This document shows positions 24,839 through 36,219 of a DNA stretch of 64,000 bases, piece after piece. This DNA comes from Paenibacillus sp. HGH0039. GTDB taxonomy: Bacteria; Bacillota; Bacilli; Paenibacillales; NBRC-103111. Positions within the stretch are counted from its first letter, which is position 1; each line of letters starts with the position of its first letter. The notes beneath the pieces were generated by a model, which saw only the letters and a program-made list of their open reading frames with translations, ran no database searches and had not been told where the DNA came from. A program made the translations under genes and the position numbers. The DNA lies in the NCBI RefSeq assembly GCF_000411255.1, contig NZ_KE150412.1:196197-260196 (forward strand). Direction: 5' to 3'.

Positions 24839-27800
24839 TCAGATATACAAAATTTCTTTTTGAATGTCATATCTCTTTTTACCGGAATCCGTCAGGCATT
24901 TATCCAGCCGTTGATTTTGCGCCTCGGTCCCGGCATAAGGGACGTACTGCAAGTCGTCGGTGAATTGTTGTAAAATGTCTGGCTCCAAGGAGTCCGCATA
25001 CGCGTTGAGCAAAACCTGCTTGGCACGTTTAAACGATTTGCTTCGTTTGGAGAGCTCTTTGGCCACTTCGTTAACAGAAGAAACGGTTTTGAAAAATTTA
25101 GCCGGACAATAGTGCAGCAGCTTGTCCGTCACGCTGGATTGCAGCGCTTTATCCCAGGACGGCAGCGTCTCGATAACTTTGTTGGCGGCATCTTTGTGCT
25201 TCAGCAAGTTTCTGGACACGATATCGTAGGTTAACCGCCGGTCATGCAGCGCCTCCAGTTTGCCCACTGTCTCCAGAGGATAAATAGCCGCAAGGAATAA
25301 GGCGGTATAGGTTGCCGATTCATAATGCTCGAGCCATTCCGAATAATGACCGGCGCGCGCCATCCCGTCTTCCAGTACGGCGAGCTCACCGACCATACGA
25401 TCGAACCCTTCCCGATACAAAGAGAGCAGGCGGCTTCGCAGAGACGGCGAAAGACACAGGTACGTAAAGAACGTGGACATGGCGAATAATTTCAAGTTGA
25501 TAAACTGCCCTTCATCGTCAAAATGGACACGATAGTTTACCAGCTTCCGGAAAATATCTTTCCATTCCGGGTCATTAAATTGAGCGGTCAAATCTTCAAC
25601 CGCAGAAAGCGGATTATGCGAAAAATCGTACGAGCTGTCTAAAACAAACCGGATGATGTGAAAAATCGTTTTGTAATCGCTTTGCTGAAGTGCGCCGTCT
25701 TCGCTGGATTTTACAGTCATATAACAGGTCCAGGTTCCGGCTACCTTCTCGTAATGAGTGCGGAAACGATAAGCCTCGAACCAGTCGTTGCACTTGTTCA
25801 TAAAGGACGCAAAAGCCGATAATCTCGCGATTTCGTCGTCATGTACGGAAGGAGGCTCGCTAAATTCGACAGAAACGGAATGCTTGTAGAACATAAACCC
25901 TGCCTTGTGCGTACACATCGCCAGCTCGATTTCAAAAAAGTCCTTTTGCATCCGCAGCAAACGGTTTTCCTGTTCGGAAAAAGATTGGGCGAACGCCACC
26001 ATTTCTTTGACGAAAAGAGGCATATGAGCGCCATTGGACGCGGGAACCAAATATAGCGACCACTGGTGCAGCACATTGTGCAGTTGATGCAAATTGGTTA
26101 ACGACAAGTCTTCGGCAATAACGGCCTCGGCTTCTTGTATTCTTGTTTTCCAATGAATTTCTTCCAGGAAGTAATCTTCGATTTCCGCTTGCCGATCTTC
26201 TTGGACCCCGATCCAGTCAAGGAAGGTTTGAATCACTTGCTCGTTCTTATCGAACTGCCGGATTAAACCGAGCCATTCGGTTAACAGTCTGAGATACGCT
26301 TGATAATAAGACGGACTGCCGTCATCTATCACACTTAAAAGAATTTCTTTGGCCGATTTATCGTACGTTTCGACTACGGTATGAAAAATAGAGCTGCTTA
26401 ACTCGCCGAGCGACTCGTATTTATTCATCTCGTTGTTCAAATCAACGAAAACCTCGTTAAAATACGGGAATCTGCCGATGACGCTCAAATCGTACGGAAG
26501 GATGGCAAACTCTTTGCTGACGAGAGAATAATTCCGGTAGAGATCGAACAAGTGCCGGTTCTCTATGGCCTGCTTTAAAAATTGGCACAGGTGACCCGCG
26601 TTAAAAATCCCGTTGCGGGCTAGGTCCAGAACGATCGGCAGGTCTTCATCCTTAACGGAAGAAAGAATGCCGATAAAGTTTTGGATCAGCGCCTCTTCCT
26701 CCCGCTTCGAATAAATGCACAAGGCGTCCAGATATTGCTCGAATAAAAACAGCACGTCCAGCCGCAGCTCGATTACGGCCGAATTCACGTTCATTTCCGA
26801 ACGGACCCGCTCCAATAGCGTTTCCCGGTCCCGGCTGCTGCATTTGGCCAGCAGATGATGGATGCGCAGCACTTTCCAGTACACGAGCGTTTCATTAGAC
26901 CGGCCCCGGTCTTCCGGCTTCCGTTCGAAATAAGCGGCGATGTTCCGGTCTTTGAGCAAGTTTTTCGCATGAAACAAGGCCAGAAAATAATTCGCCGATG
27001 CTTCCGGCCACTCACGGCTTTTTAGAAATGCGTCAACCGTTTCAGCCGTCAACCGTTCGGCCTCATTTGCGTAGTAACTCGGTGATCGGACACCCTCTTC
27101 TCCGTGAAAAATGAAGCTGTAATCCGGATAGGCACTATTTGCCGTCAAATGCTGTTTAGTCTTTTCCGAGAAGAAGGGCTTGTTCAACGCCTCGTTAAAG
27201 TGCTCGTCCGCCGATACCGCCATAGCTTCCCGCTGCTGCTTCTCTTCGCGATCCTGAACAAGAATGCAGTTATCCGGTAGGGGAATAATTTCCCTGGTCT
27301 CGTATTGCAATGCCTTGACTTCTTTGTTGTGGCTGTACAAACGGCACTGCAGGGAAAACGGATCAAGTACGATATAATTCATACTTTCCGGTATAAGCGT
27401 GATCTCGATACGAATGACCGGGATGCCGACCTGGTTAAACATAATTCCGGCATGTTCCGTTCTCGTACCGAATTCCACCAGGATAGCGGCAATATCCTCC
27501 TTAACGTCTTTGCTGGTGTACTGAAGATAGGCGTTCCAGGCTTCGTTCAAGGTAACCGCCTTAATAAACTTGCCGAAGAACGGCTTGCCGCCCTGCGAGA
27601 TGAACTCCTTTGCATCCAGACAAAGGGCGGCGTCCTTTTCCAATTCCTTTTTGGAGGAAGCCGACAGCTCGTAGACATGCTGGAACAAGCGGTAGTTCTT
27701 AGCCGGTCTTGTCTGCACCAGAAACAAGCTTTGCATGTTCACTTCCTGAAAAATATGCCCCTGCCACAAGTTCAACTCGTCGCCCGACAGTAAATACCGG

Positions 27801-28513
27801 ACACTATTGTTCGCTTTCACATGCTGCGTAGAGAAAAGATCGAAACCGAAAGCAATCTGCCCCGTAAGATTTCCGTCGACAAGTTCCGTTAAGCTTGTCA
27901 TGGAAATCGTTCCGAAATCCGAGTCCCCTACCCATTCGCAATCAAGCGCATAGTCCGGCATGGTGCTGTGGAGGTTTTTAAGCAGACCGATGATCGTTTG
28001 TAAATCCTCTCCCTTGACATAAGGGGTTGCATCATAAGGAACGGGATGGCCCGTATGCTCCGATTGAACCAACGGCTGGACAAAAACGGGAATAGGTTCA
28101 TGATCGTGCAGATGCCGGTTCACGAAACGTCTATTCTGGTTCCTGGCGTGCTCCGTGCTTCCGCTGAGCATGACCTGCGCAAGCACTTCGTAAAAGCTAT
28201 CCCTGCGCTCACAAACCAAACTGAGATAAGCGCCGGCATTCGTCGTTTCGTTTAAGTCTTCTTCCCCGGAGCTTCTGACAATCCATGGAAGGTCCCCGCA
28301 AACTTTTTTAATTTGATCGAACCGGGATGGTTCGCGCTGCTCCATGTACTGGGCCAGCCGGCCTGGCAATTCCTCCTCGGTACCGCTGTATTGTTCCAGG
28401 AATTCAACGGCAGCTGTAGGATCGATCGGATAAAGAGGGGGAATATGCGCTGTAAACGTTTTATTGTTCCGCAGCTCCAACAATCTCTCGCATTTTATTC
28501 CGAAGCTATTCAT
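24839..28513 (-). CDS. btrA: BtrA: giant PEP-synthase-like protein of unknown role
   Basis: A 1224-aa protein from the ATG at 28513 (GAGGAGG six bases upstream; the preceding TTG is inside that site). Residues about 30-275 match the ATP-grasp domain of PEP synthase/pyruvate phosphate dikinase: IVRSSGEEDLNETTNAGAY (Arg80), FVQPLVQSEHTG and LFLVQTRP (Gln267, Arg269). Residues about 305-370 look like the phosphohistidine swivel domain, with His354 in GTRTEHAGIMFNQVGIPVI. The remaining ~850 residues are helical-looking and match nothing I know; the PEP-binding barrel is absent. The identity rests on its place before btrB-H. ATP-driven phosphotransfer to a sugar or the antibiotic is plausible but unproven. 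Confidence 0.8.
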   Translation of the reverse strand: MNSFGIKCERLLELRNNKTFTAHIPPLYPIDPTAAVEFLEQYSGTEEELPGRLAQYMEQREPSRFDQIKKVCGDLPWIVRSSGEEDLNETTNAGAYLSLVCERRDSFYEVLAQVMLSGSTEHARNQNRRFVNRHLHDHEPIPVFVQPLVQSEHTGHPVPYDATPYVKGEDLQTIIGLLKNLHSTMPDYALDCEWVGDSDFGTISMTSLTELVDGNLTGQIAFGFDLFSTQHVKANNSVRYLLSGDELNLWQGHIFQEVNMQSLFLVQTRPAKNYRLFQHVYELSASSKKELEKDAALCLDAKEFISQGGKPFFGKFIKAVTLNEAWNAYLQYTSKDVKEDIAAILVEFGTRTEHAGIMFNQVGIPVIRIEITLIPESMNYIVLDPFSLQCRLYSHNKEVKALQYETREIIPLPDNCILVQDREEKQQREAMAVSADEHFNEALNKPFFSEKTKQHLTANSAYPDYSFIFHGEEGVRSPSYYANEAERLTAETVDAFLKSREWPEASANYFLALFHAKNLLKDRNIAAYFERKPEDRGRSNETLVYWKVLRIHHLLAKCSSRDRETLLERVRSEMNVNSAVIELRLDVLFLFEQYLDALCIYSKREEEALIQNFIGILSSVKDEDLPIVLDLARNGIFNAGHLCQFLKQAIENRHLFDLYRNYSLVSKEFAILPYDLSVIGRFPYFNEVFVDLNNEMNKYESLGELSSSIFHTVVETYDKSAKEILLSVIDDGSPSYYQAYLRLLTEWLGLIRQFDKNEQVIQTFLDWIGVQEDRQAEIEDYFLEEIHWKTRIQEAEAVIAEDLSLTNLHQLHNVLHQWSLYLVPASNGAHMPLFVKEMVAFAQSFSEQENRLLRMQKDFFEIELAMCTHKAGFMFYKHSVSVEFSEPPSVHDDEIARLSAFASFMNKCNDWFEAYRFRTHYEKVAGTWTCYMTVKSSEDGALQQSDYKTIFHIIRFVLDSSYDFSHNPLSAVEDLTAQFNDPEWKDIFRKLVNYRVHFDDEGQFINLKLFAMSTFFTYLCLSPSLRSRLLSLYREGFDRMVGELAVLEDGMARAGHYSEWLEHYESATYTALFLAAIYPLETVGKLEALHDRRLTYDIVSRNLLKHKDAANKVIETLPSWDKALQSSVTDKLLHYCPAKFFKTVSSVNEVAKELSKRSKSFKRAKQVLLNAYADSLEPDILQQFTDDLQYVPYAGTEAQNQRLDKCLTDSGKKRYDIQKEILYI

Positions 28514-28559
28514 ACAAAGCCTCCTCAAGCATGTGCGTGGTTTCGTTCGACCTTGACAG

Positions 28560-30374
28560 TTATCTTACATCCGAAAGCTTCGGCTTCATGGCCTGAAGAT
28601 ACTCGAATGATTGCATCGCTTCCGACAAAATCAGTCCTTTCGGCAAGCGGCTTTCACCCTTCGCCTGTTTTAAAAGATTCGCGACTTGCAGGATGCAAGC
28701 GATCGGCAGGGCATCGGTAACCGCTCCAATGGTTAAGGATTCGGCTTCTTTTTTCACCTGGTTTACCAGCAGACGGAAGTCATCGGGCCTCACCCTGTTT
28801 TCCAAAAGAAACGAAGCCAGTTCCACCTCGATGCTGGAAGTGCCTCCCCAGGTGGAGTCAATGTGAAAACGGTACGTTTTCAAGCGCTTCCCGGCTGAAA
28901 GCCTCGCTTTCCAGTGCCCGTACCGGTTGGCGTAAGGCAAGGACGTATAAACATGAGCGGACGAGGTCCATTCGGTATGCAAACTTTGTTCGAACCAATC
29001 CAGATCATAAGGCAGCTTTCTTCCGATGAAGTCCTCCATTTCTCCAAGATGGGCCTGCCAATGATCGGCTAAAGGATGAACGGGATGACCTCCGCTTACT
29101 TGGCACGAATCAAGCAGCGTTTTCCAGTAACCGGAAATGATTTGGCAAATCTCACCTGTCACGGCTGAAGGCATGTTGACGAACATATCTCTCATTTCCC
29201 GTAATCCCGGTTCATATTTGGTCATCACATAACCGTCCTGGTACGCTAAAATATCAGAGGAATACTTTTCAAACTTTTTAAGCTGATGAAATTGAAAGTC
29301 GCCGAAAAGATCTTTCCCGATAAATTTTGCGAATACGACCGGCTCATTCGTGCTTTTTCGTCGGATGAATAGCGGAGTTTTCTTCGGATTAATCCGGAAG
29401 GGAACTTCACGGCGATACATCGGATCGTTCCAATGAGGCACGGATTTATAAGGGACCGCTTCCAAATCCGCCGGACGCGCGTCAGATAAACCGAGTTTCG
29501 GCAGAAGAAACTCCACCACTTCTTCCGAATTGCCGAGCATCTGCCAGATGCGCTTTCTTGTCGCCGTATTTAGAGGAATACGATCGCTGCACTTCGCAAG
29601 CCGGCCGTTTTCGATTTTGAACAACCGGCCCGGAGAAGATACCCAGACAGGTTTGTTCAGCCGATATTTCACGCTAAGTCTTCCGGCCAGCTCCAGAACG
29701 GTCCCGCCCGTATGCGGCTGATCTTCCAGGATCACGATGTCCGTATCCGACTTTATTGCCTCCGGCAGCATCGAGAGTTCCTCGGGCAAATACAAGGACG
29801 CGCCCGGATCGGAAGGCTTCCGCAGAGCCCTGACTGTGTGATATAGGGCTTCATTCCCCCACCTCTGCTTCAAAACCGATGCCCATAACGGAGCGTAGAA
29901 AGCCCCGCCGGTTCGAACGCCGATGAGTACAGGCGGTGAAGACGGATCGGCATGGACTCTCAGCCAGTGCAGAGCATCCTCCCGGCAAACCTCCAAGTCG
30001 CACAAATCATACCCGGAGCATTCCGGGGTACGAAGCTCCTGCATCACTTTGATTAAAGAGAGCAGCTCCGGTCTTTTCTGCGTAACGGAGGATTTGGCAG
30101 CCTTGTAGTCCGGCCATGCCGGTGTGCTCCCCCCCGCCTCCTGCGTACCTTCCGCAATGTCGGAAGCAGCCTGCACGCAAAGGCTGCGTTGAGAGGCCAG
30201 CCGGACAGCCAGACGATCCCTGTCTTCAGGATGTACGCCGCACCGGCTCAGCAAAAGCAAATCCGCCAATCGCTGCTCCAGGATACAGGCGTACATGTAA
30301 CGATGAAGACGGTCCTTGCTTCCTCTGACGTAGCTTTCCAATTCGTGAAACAAAGAGATCGGATTATCCTTCAT
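28560..30374 (-). CDS. btrL: Phosphoribosyltransferase (neamine 5-O-ribosylation)
   Basis: A 604-aa protein overlapping the end of btrM by 11 bp. Residues about 145-230 show a phosphoribosyltransferase core: [14 protein letters not shown] (149-162) and the PRPP loop [12 protein letters not shown] (about 214-225), where the usual DD is ED. BtrL is reported to transfer phosphoribose from PRPP to neamine, with BtrP removing the phosphate. The remaining ~370 residues have no family I can name; they include a stretch (about 340-420) faintly like a kinase-type fold. Confidence 0.85.
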   Translation of the reverse strand: MKDNPISLFHELESYVRGSKDRLHRYMYACILEQRLADLLLLSRCGVHPEDRDRLAVRLASQRSLCVQAASDIAEGTQEAGGSTPAWPDYKAAKSSVTQKRPELLSLIKVMQELRTPECSGYDLCDLEVCREDALHWLRVHADPSSPPVLIGVRTGGAFYAPLWASVLKQRWGNEALYHTVRALRKPSDPGASLYLPEELSMLPEAIKSDTDIVILEDQPHTGGTVLELAGRLSVKYRLNKPVWVSSPGRLFKIENGRLAKCSDRIPLNTATRKRIWQMLGNSEEVVEFLLPKLGLSDARPADLEAVPYKSVPHWNDPMYRREVPFRINPKKTPLFIRRKSTNEPVVFAKFIGKDLFGDFQFHQLKKFEKYSSDILAYQDGYVMTKYEPGLREMRDMFVNMPSAVTGEICQIISGYWKTLLDSCQVSGGHPVHPLADHWQAHLGEMEDFIGRKLPYDLDWFEQSLHTEWTSSAHVYTSLPYANRYGHWKARLSAGKRLKTYRFHIDSTWGGTSSIEVELASFLLENRVRPDDFRLLVNQVKKEAESLTIGAVTDALPIACILQVANLLKQAKGESRLPKGLILSEAMQSFEYLQAMKPKLSDVR

Positions 30375-31602
30375 GGACGGCAGCCTCTTTTGAAGCGTAC
30401 AAATTCAAATAATTCGGATACACGCAGTGAGGCAAAAATTTACTGACAACTTCGGGTCTGGAATGGAGCCTCAGGGACTCGGCAACGGAGTCGTTCGTCA
30501 ATATTTTATAAGCCTCGTCAGCGATCCCCAACACGTCGCTCGGGTCCGTTAAAATCGCGGTTTCACCGTGAGTGAAAATATCGGCGGGACCTCCGTTATT
30601 GGTTGAGATGATCGGTACTCCCGCAATGGCGGCTTCAATCAGGCTTCCGCCGAATTCCTCATGGTGGGAGGGCAGCAGGAACAGCTGGGCATGGTGCAGA
30701 TAGCAGGAGACAAATTTATGTGAAATAAAACCGGTGATACGGAATTGGTTCTGCAAATTCGCCGCTTTAATTTGTTCTTCCATCGCCTCGCGCTGGGGAC
30801 CGTCCCCGCACACGATGAATTGCAAATCGCCGATTTTGTCCGCTAGCTCTTTCGCAACGCTTACAAAGGTGGCCCAGCCTTTCTCGTGTGCGATTCTGCC
30901 TAGAAACAAAACCGTTTTTTTGCCGAGAAGCTCGGTTTTTAATCGGCTGCAAAAAGGACAATCGATGGAATGACTGAGATGATTCGATCCGATACAGTCG
31001 CTGATCGCCGTCATTTTCGACGAATCCTCAAGCAGCCGGTTGTAGCTGTCCAGTCTCTTGTCCGTAAGAACGACGGCTTTATGGCTGAGTTTGATACTCT
31101 TTAATTCCACGGATTTAACAAAATCGTGAACGAATTGATCCCACTTGTTCATGGGCTTGTACGTAAATATCCGGCTGCAATGTATCGTTAAAATCAACGG
31201 CTTTTTTAAATATTTTTGAGCGAACATTCCGGCGAGTAACGGCCACACCACTCCGCTTGCATGGACATGAATCGCATCGTAGTTCTTCTTTTTCCCGTTC
31301 AGAACGATCCATTTGACAGCGCCCATGAACCAGCTCTGATCGAGAAACACCGTTCCCGTTTGGCTGGACTTAAAGGGCAGCGTCATAAAACGAACGGAAT
31401 GGACGGTCAACCTTTCGCGAAGCTGTAATGTTCGGGGGATGCCGGGAATGCCGGTTGTGAGCACATCCTGCATGACTCCCTGATCGGCCAGCCATTCCGT
31501 TAAATTCGTGATTTGAACCTGCATGCCGCCCATCGGATCAAACCGGCTCGGCCATTCGGTAGTCTCAAAGTAGTAATGAGGGGTAAGCCGCAAAATATTC
31601 AA
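30364..31602 (-). CDS. btrM: 2-deoxystreptamine N-acetylglucosaminyltransferase (GT4)
   Basis: A 412-aa GT-B glycosyltransferase of family GT4. The N-terminal domain has [14 protein letters not shown]; the C-terminal domain has [24 protein letters not shown] and the donor-binding [21 protein letters not shown] (E-x7-E). It transfers GlcNAc from UDP-GlcNAc to 2-deoxystreptamine to form 2'-N-acetylparomamine, which BtrD deacetylates. It lies 18 bp after btrN and overlaps btrL. Confidence 0.92.
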   Translation of the reverse strand: MNILRLTPHYYFETTEWPSRFDPMGGMQVQITNLTEWLADQGVMQDVLTTGIPGIPRTLQLRERLTVHSVRFMTLPFKSSQTGTVFLDQSWFMGAVKWIVLNGKKKNYDAIHVHASGVVWPLLAGMFAQKYLKKPLILTIHCSRIFTYKPMNKWDQFVHDFVKSVELKSIKLSHKAVVLTDKRLDSYNRLLEDSSKMTAISDCIGSNHLSHSIDCPFCSRLKTELLGKKTVLFLGRIAHEKGWATFVSVAKELADKIGDLQFIVCGDGPQREAMEEQIKAANLQNQFRITGFISHKFVSCYLHHAQLFLLPSHHEEFGGSLIEAAIAGVPIISTNNGGPADIFTHGETAILTDPSDVLGIADEAYKILTNDSVAESLRLHSRPEVVSKFLPHCVYPNYLNLYASKEAAVHEG

Positions 31603-31620
31603 ACGTACACCCCCTCTTCG

Positions 31621-32373
31621 TTACAGCACATAATCGTATTGATCTTCCGTCTGCACGCTTACATTGTTGCAATTTTTGCATAGATCCGATTTGCCTCTAT
31701 GCCCTTCTTTTAACATTTTCCGGAAGGATGTAAATTTGTCATTGTTCCAGATATCGGAAATATGATGTTCGCTGATATTGCCCATAACCATCTTTTGATT
31801 GAAATCTTCAAAGCATGGAAGCACGTTCCCCAAAACGGTAACAACGGCCAGATTGGATGGCACCATACACGACATGTTGGCTTTCGAAGCTTGAGGAATA
31901 TTATCCAGAATCCCGCCCCGATTGGATAAAATCAGATCCGAATGATCGAGATAGACCACTTTTTCTTTGTCCGCTCCCGCCAGTTGGTCGTATACGCCTC
32001 TGAATTTGTGCTTGGCTCCGGCATGCTGGGTCACAATGAATTTTTGAATACCCAGTTCCGTCAAAGTTTGTAACCGTTTTTCGGTGAGAAAATCGCCGTT
32101 TGTGTAAATAATGGGCCTTGCTCTAGGGATATATTCCGATGTCATGCCCACAAACAGATCGAGATTTTTGCACAAAAGCGGCTCCCCGTAAAAGTGAAAC
32201 GAAATACGTCCCGCAAAATCCAGCGAACTTAACTGTTCCATCAGCGTTTTATACAAAGCGGGGTCCATCTCTCCGTTTTCTTTACGCTGAGATACACTGT
32301 TGGGGCAGTACCAGCACGTGCGGTTGCATTGAGAATTGACTTCTACTTCGATCATCGAAAACAGCTTGTCCAT
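31621..32373 (-). CDS. btrN: Radical SAM 2-deoxy-scyllo-inosamine dehydrogenase
   Basis: A 250-aa radical SAM enzyme, the exact known length of BtrN. The SAM [4Fe-4S] motif is CNRTCWYC (Cys16, Cys20, Cys23), and an auxiliary cluster is provided by MSCMVPS, LPCFEDF and the C-terminal DLCKNC (Cys232, Cys235). It oxidises C-3 of 2-deoxy-scyllo-inosamine to the keto form that BtrS aminates to 2-deoxystreptamine. AGGAGGAAT precedes the ATG, 29 bp behind btrS. Confidence 0.95.
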   Translation of the reverse strand: MDKLFSMIEVEVNSQCNRTCWYCPNSVSQRKENGEMDPALYKTLMEQLSSLDFAGRISFHFYGEPLLCKNLDLFVGMTSEYIPRARPIIYTNGDFLTEKRLQTLTELGIQKFIVTQHAGAKHKFRGVYDQLAGADKEKVVYLDHSDLILSNRGGILDNIPQASKANMSCMVPSNLAVVTVLGNVLPCFEDFNQKMVMGNISEHHISDIWNNDKFTSFRKMLKEGHRGKSDLCKNCNNVSVQTEDQYDYVL

Positions 32374-32402
32374 CCCAATTCCTCCTCGCTAATCATCCTT
32401 CG

Positions 32403-33680
<1,278 letters not shown>

Positions 33681-33737
33681 TTAAAGTCTATTAATCGACT
33701 ATAGTTTCCATAATGTGTTATTTATGGATACATTTAC

Positions 33738-33766
33738 ATCCTATAATTACCAAAATTAAATGTCAA
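33738..33766 (-). promoter_or_regulatory. Main promoter of the butirosin operon
   Basis: On the minus strand TTGACA (33761-33766) is separated by 17 bp from TAGGAT (33738-33743) in very AT-rich DNA, about 80 bp before the btrS start. No comparably good promoter was noticed inside the following 25 kb. Confidence 0.65.
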
Positions 33767-34262
33767 CTACCATTTTTGGAAATTAATTGGTTTTTAATTT
33801 TGTTTTAGAACTAAAATGAATGATATATAAACCATAAATATATGGTTATTTCCTATATATGGATTTTATTTTCTTCTGCTTCTACGCACAATCCGTGTTT
33901 CGGTTGCTCATTTTGCAGAAAATAAGGCTTGAGTCACAACGAATAGGTCTGAACTTTCAACCGGCTCATTCTCTTCTGCTTCTTTCGTACCTAACGCTTG
34001 CCGGTTCCTTAATCGGCATTTTACGACAATAACCGGTAAAAAATTAGCTCTTATAGTCTCAACGCATTATATGCAGGGTCTTAAATCCGTGAAATTCCGT
34101 TGGACAGGTTCATTTCGGATAAGAAGCGGATAGAGCCGATCGCCCGCATGCTCCTATGACCTACGGGATTTCCTGTTTTTCAGCTGCACAAAAAACGGCT
34201 CCTTAAACAAATGGGTACCGTGTCCACCCTTCGTAAGGAACCGTTATCACTTTCCTTTTCGA
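33767..34262. other. Gene-free, AT-rich region upstream of the butirosin operon
   Basis: No coding frame of note. It holds a small inverted repeat (AACCATA, 33830-33836, with TATGGTT, 33841-33847) and a longer imperfect hairpin with arms ACGGCTCCTTA and TAAGGAACCGT near 34194-34244. These could be regulatory or leftover terminator structures. Confidence 0.45.
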
Positions 34263-34288
34263 CAAAAAAAGGCCCGTTTCCAGGCCCT
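34263..34288 (-). terminator. Terminator of the suppressor-of-fused gene
   Basis: GGCC (34271-34274) pairs with GGCC (34283-34286) around CGTTTCCA; on the minus strand the hairpin ends in T7. It lies 83 bp past the stop at 34371. Confidence 0.65.
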
Positions 34289-34370
34289 GATCTCCGTGCG
34301 ATATAGTCCGTTAATCCTGTATTTGCAGCGAATTCAGAATCTCTCCGATCTCCTCGGTTTCAGTCTCAAG

Positions 34371-35432
34371 TCAGCCGATAACTTCCACTACGTTTCCTTC
34401 GCTGTCCTTAATGTTTGTCTTCACGATGCGAATGACCGTTCCCTGCAAGGACGGAATCTCAAGCACGCTTTCTTTAGGCATTAAGCCTCTGCTCAGCTCG
34501 CCGGCAGCCTTCTCATCGAGAATGATCCGGACCTCGCCGTCTCCGGCGACACACTCCGGCTTTTCTCCCGCCTTAAAGATCACGCGGACTTCCGGTCCCA
34601 CGAGAGTGAGGTCTTTGCCTTTCAAAATCCGCCCTTGCAGCAACTTGCCGATTATGCCGGCTTGTTTGGCCCCCAGTGTCAGCGCTGCGGGAGTTTTGTT
34701 CAGCCAGCCTTTTTTACCCGGCTCCCAAGCGAGCTGATCCACAAACAAAAAGCCGGTATTGGAGCCGTCTTCCCGCATTCCTTTCTCGGCGGCTTCGGAA
34801 ACGGCTTCCACTTTAAGCAGAGAATCCCGCGATAAATTCGTTATGTAGTGCGGCATATACGGCAAACAGGCGGACAGCATACCAAGCGTATTCCAGGTTT
34901 GCATGGCTTCCAGCTCATCTCTCGTAATTCCGACCATCTGGATAAATTCCACCCGCCCGTTAGGCGTATCGATTGCAGGAAGCTCGGGATCCTGGATGAA
35001 AGCCAGAGCGGTCAGCCGGGTATCGGAACCGAGGCAAATCGGACCGTTGGCGTCCATGTAATCGCCCGACCGGAAAATATTGCCGCTGTTGAATACGTAT
35101 CTCCCCATATTTTGCAGCAGGTTGATCGCCCAAGCCGGAGGCTCTTCCTCTTCTGCCCCGCGGTCCAGCCGAAACGTCAATTCGAATCCGTAGCCGCTCT
35201 CTTCCGGATGATCGGATTCCTTATCGTAAAGTTCCGAAAATCCGAACGTTACGAAATGCCAATGCGGGGCAGGCTCGTCCGTTTTGTATGCACTGATTCC
35301 ATCCAGCGGATCCGGTCCCCCCAGCGCATAGGAGATAAGCGTACCGTAATGTTTCGGTTCTTGATCTCCGTACAGCTTTACGAATTCCTTGTCAATGGCG
35401 TCCCAGCCCGCCGTATTCGGTTCTGTGCTCAT
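34371..35432 (-). CDS. Suppressor-of-fused domain protein
   Basis: A 353-aa protein starting at MSTEPNTAGWD (ATG 35432 after GGGAGGA); the longer frame adds unlikely upstream residues. Residues about 10-190 form a SUFU-like domain (HYGTLISYALGGPDPLDGISAY, HWHFVTFGFSELY), common in bacteria as an immunity or regulatory module of unknown partner. The C-terminal part (about 200-353) has no clear family. No toxin gene is adjacent, so an immunity role is not supported by context. It is transcribed alone with its own terminator. Confidence 0.8.
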   Translation of the reverse strand: MSTEPNTAGWDAIDKEFVKLYGDQEPKHYGTLISYALGGPDPLDGISAYKTDEPAPHWHFVTFGFSELYDKESDHPEESGYGFELTFRLDRGAEEEEPPAWAINLLQNMGRYVFNSGNIFRSGDYMDANGPICLGSDTRLTALAFIQDPELPAIDTPNGRVEFIQMVGITRDELEAMQTWNTLGMLSACLPYMPHYITNLSRDSLLKVEAVSEAAEKGMREDGSNTGFLFVDQLAWEPGKKGWLNKTPAALTLGAKQAGIIGKLLQGRILKGKDLTLVGPEVRVIFKAGEKPECVAGDGEVRIILDEKAAGELSRGLMPKESVLEIPSLQGTVIRIVKTNIKDSEGNVVEVIG

Positions 35433-35555
35433 GTCAGATTCCTCCCAAGTTCTCACCATGTGTCTGTTTGTACCAACCATTCCCATTATACTCTCCCGGA
35501 ATCCGAACGTCACATAAGCCGAAGTTCCCCGTGTGAGGAGCATCGGCTTTGTTTT

Positions 35556-36149
35556 TTACAGGGTGGCCTGCATCTTCTGTTTCATTTCATTAAGCATTCT
35601 CTGCCGGGCGATCCGGGGATCAAGCTCGGGAGTCAAGATATGCCGGACGTATCGCTCCGCGCTGCTTTCGATCTGCTCGTCCGCCGCCTGATTCGCACCG
35701 TGAAATTTGAAGTGCGGAAGCATCGTCATGCCGATCTGATTGGCAAAAGCTTGCAGAGGGCGGGTCAATTCACTGATCGTGTACCCGATCAGGCCGCCTG
35801 CCTCATAAGTCTCCTCCGCCCCTCCGATAGAAACGGCGAGCAGGAGTTCTTTTCCGGCAACGGCTTTACCGCCCGGACCGAACAACCACGCCGTTGTGAA
35901 CACTTCGTCGAGCCACTGCTTCAGAAGCGGCGGTGTGCTGTACCATTGAAGCGGAAACTGCAGCACGAGACGTTCACATTCCGCCAGCAAAGCCTGCTCC
36001 CGCCCGATATCCAATACCTTCTCCGGATACGCGCCGTACAGGTCATGCACGGTAACCTCGCCGGAATGTTTTCTCAATTCCTCCACCCATCGTTTGTTGA
36101 CGCGGGACTGCTGCAAATTCGGATGAGCCACGACGACTAGCGTTTTCAG
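35556..36149 (-). CDS. Flavodoxin-fold NAD(P)H oxidoreductase (YwrO/KefF-like)
   Basis: The homologous part begins LKTLVVVAHPNLQQSRVN, typical of NAD(P)H:quinone oxidoreductases (usually MKTLV...). In frame, that first codon is CTG at 36149, and an AAAGGAGAG site lies about 11 bp upstream; the only in-frame upstream alternative is GTG at 36173 on top of that site. I therefore favour an unusual CTG start (197 aa). Conserved features include QFPLQWYSTPPLLKQWLDEVF and SIGGAEETYEAGG. It reduces quinones or nitro compounds with FMN/FAD. The TetR gene upstream probably regulates it. Confidence 0.8.
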   Translation of the reverse strand: MKTLVVVAHPNLQQSRVNKRWVEELRKHSGEVTVHDLYGAYPEKVLDIGREQALLAECERLVLQFPLQWYSTPPLLKQWLDEVFTTAWLFGPGGKAVAGKELLLAVSIGGAEETYEAGGLIGYTISELTRPLQAFANQIGMTMLPHFKFHGANQAADEQIESSAERYVRHILTPELDPRIARQRMLNEMKQKMQATL

Positions 36150-36219
36150 ACAAACATCACTCTCCTTTACCACATTTTATTTTTGATTGAGTTACAAGTC
36201 AATATTAAAATAAAAAAAA

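Noticed and set aside
35514-35553. AAGCCGA/TCGGCTT hairpin with T-run on the plus strand
   Set aside because: Terminator-like only for plus-strand transcription, where no gene ends; it may be a weak minus-strand structure, but this is not supported.
34848-36140. 430-codon plus-strand open frame
   Set aside because: It lies antisense to the suppressor-of-fused and oxidoreductase genes, has no ribosome site, and its translation is Arg/His-rich without any motif.
35556-36149. YwrO-like protein taken as BtrV
   Set aside because: It belongs to the quinone-reductase flavodoxin family with its own TetR and lies outside the operon; kept only as a possibility in the findings.
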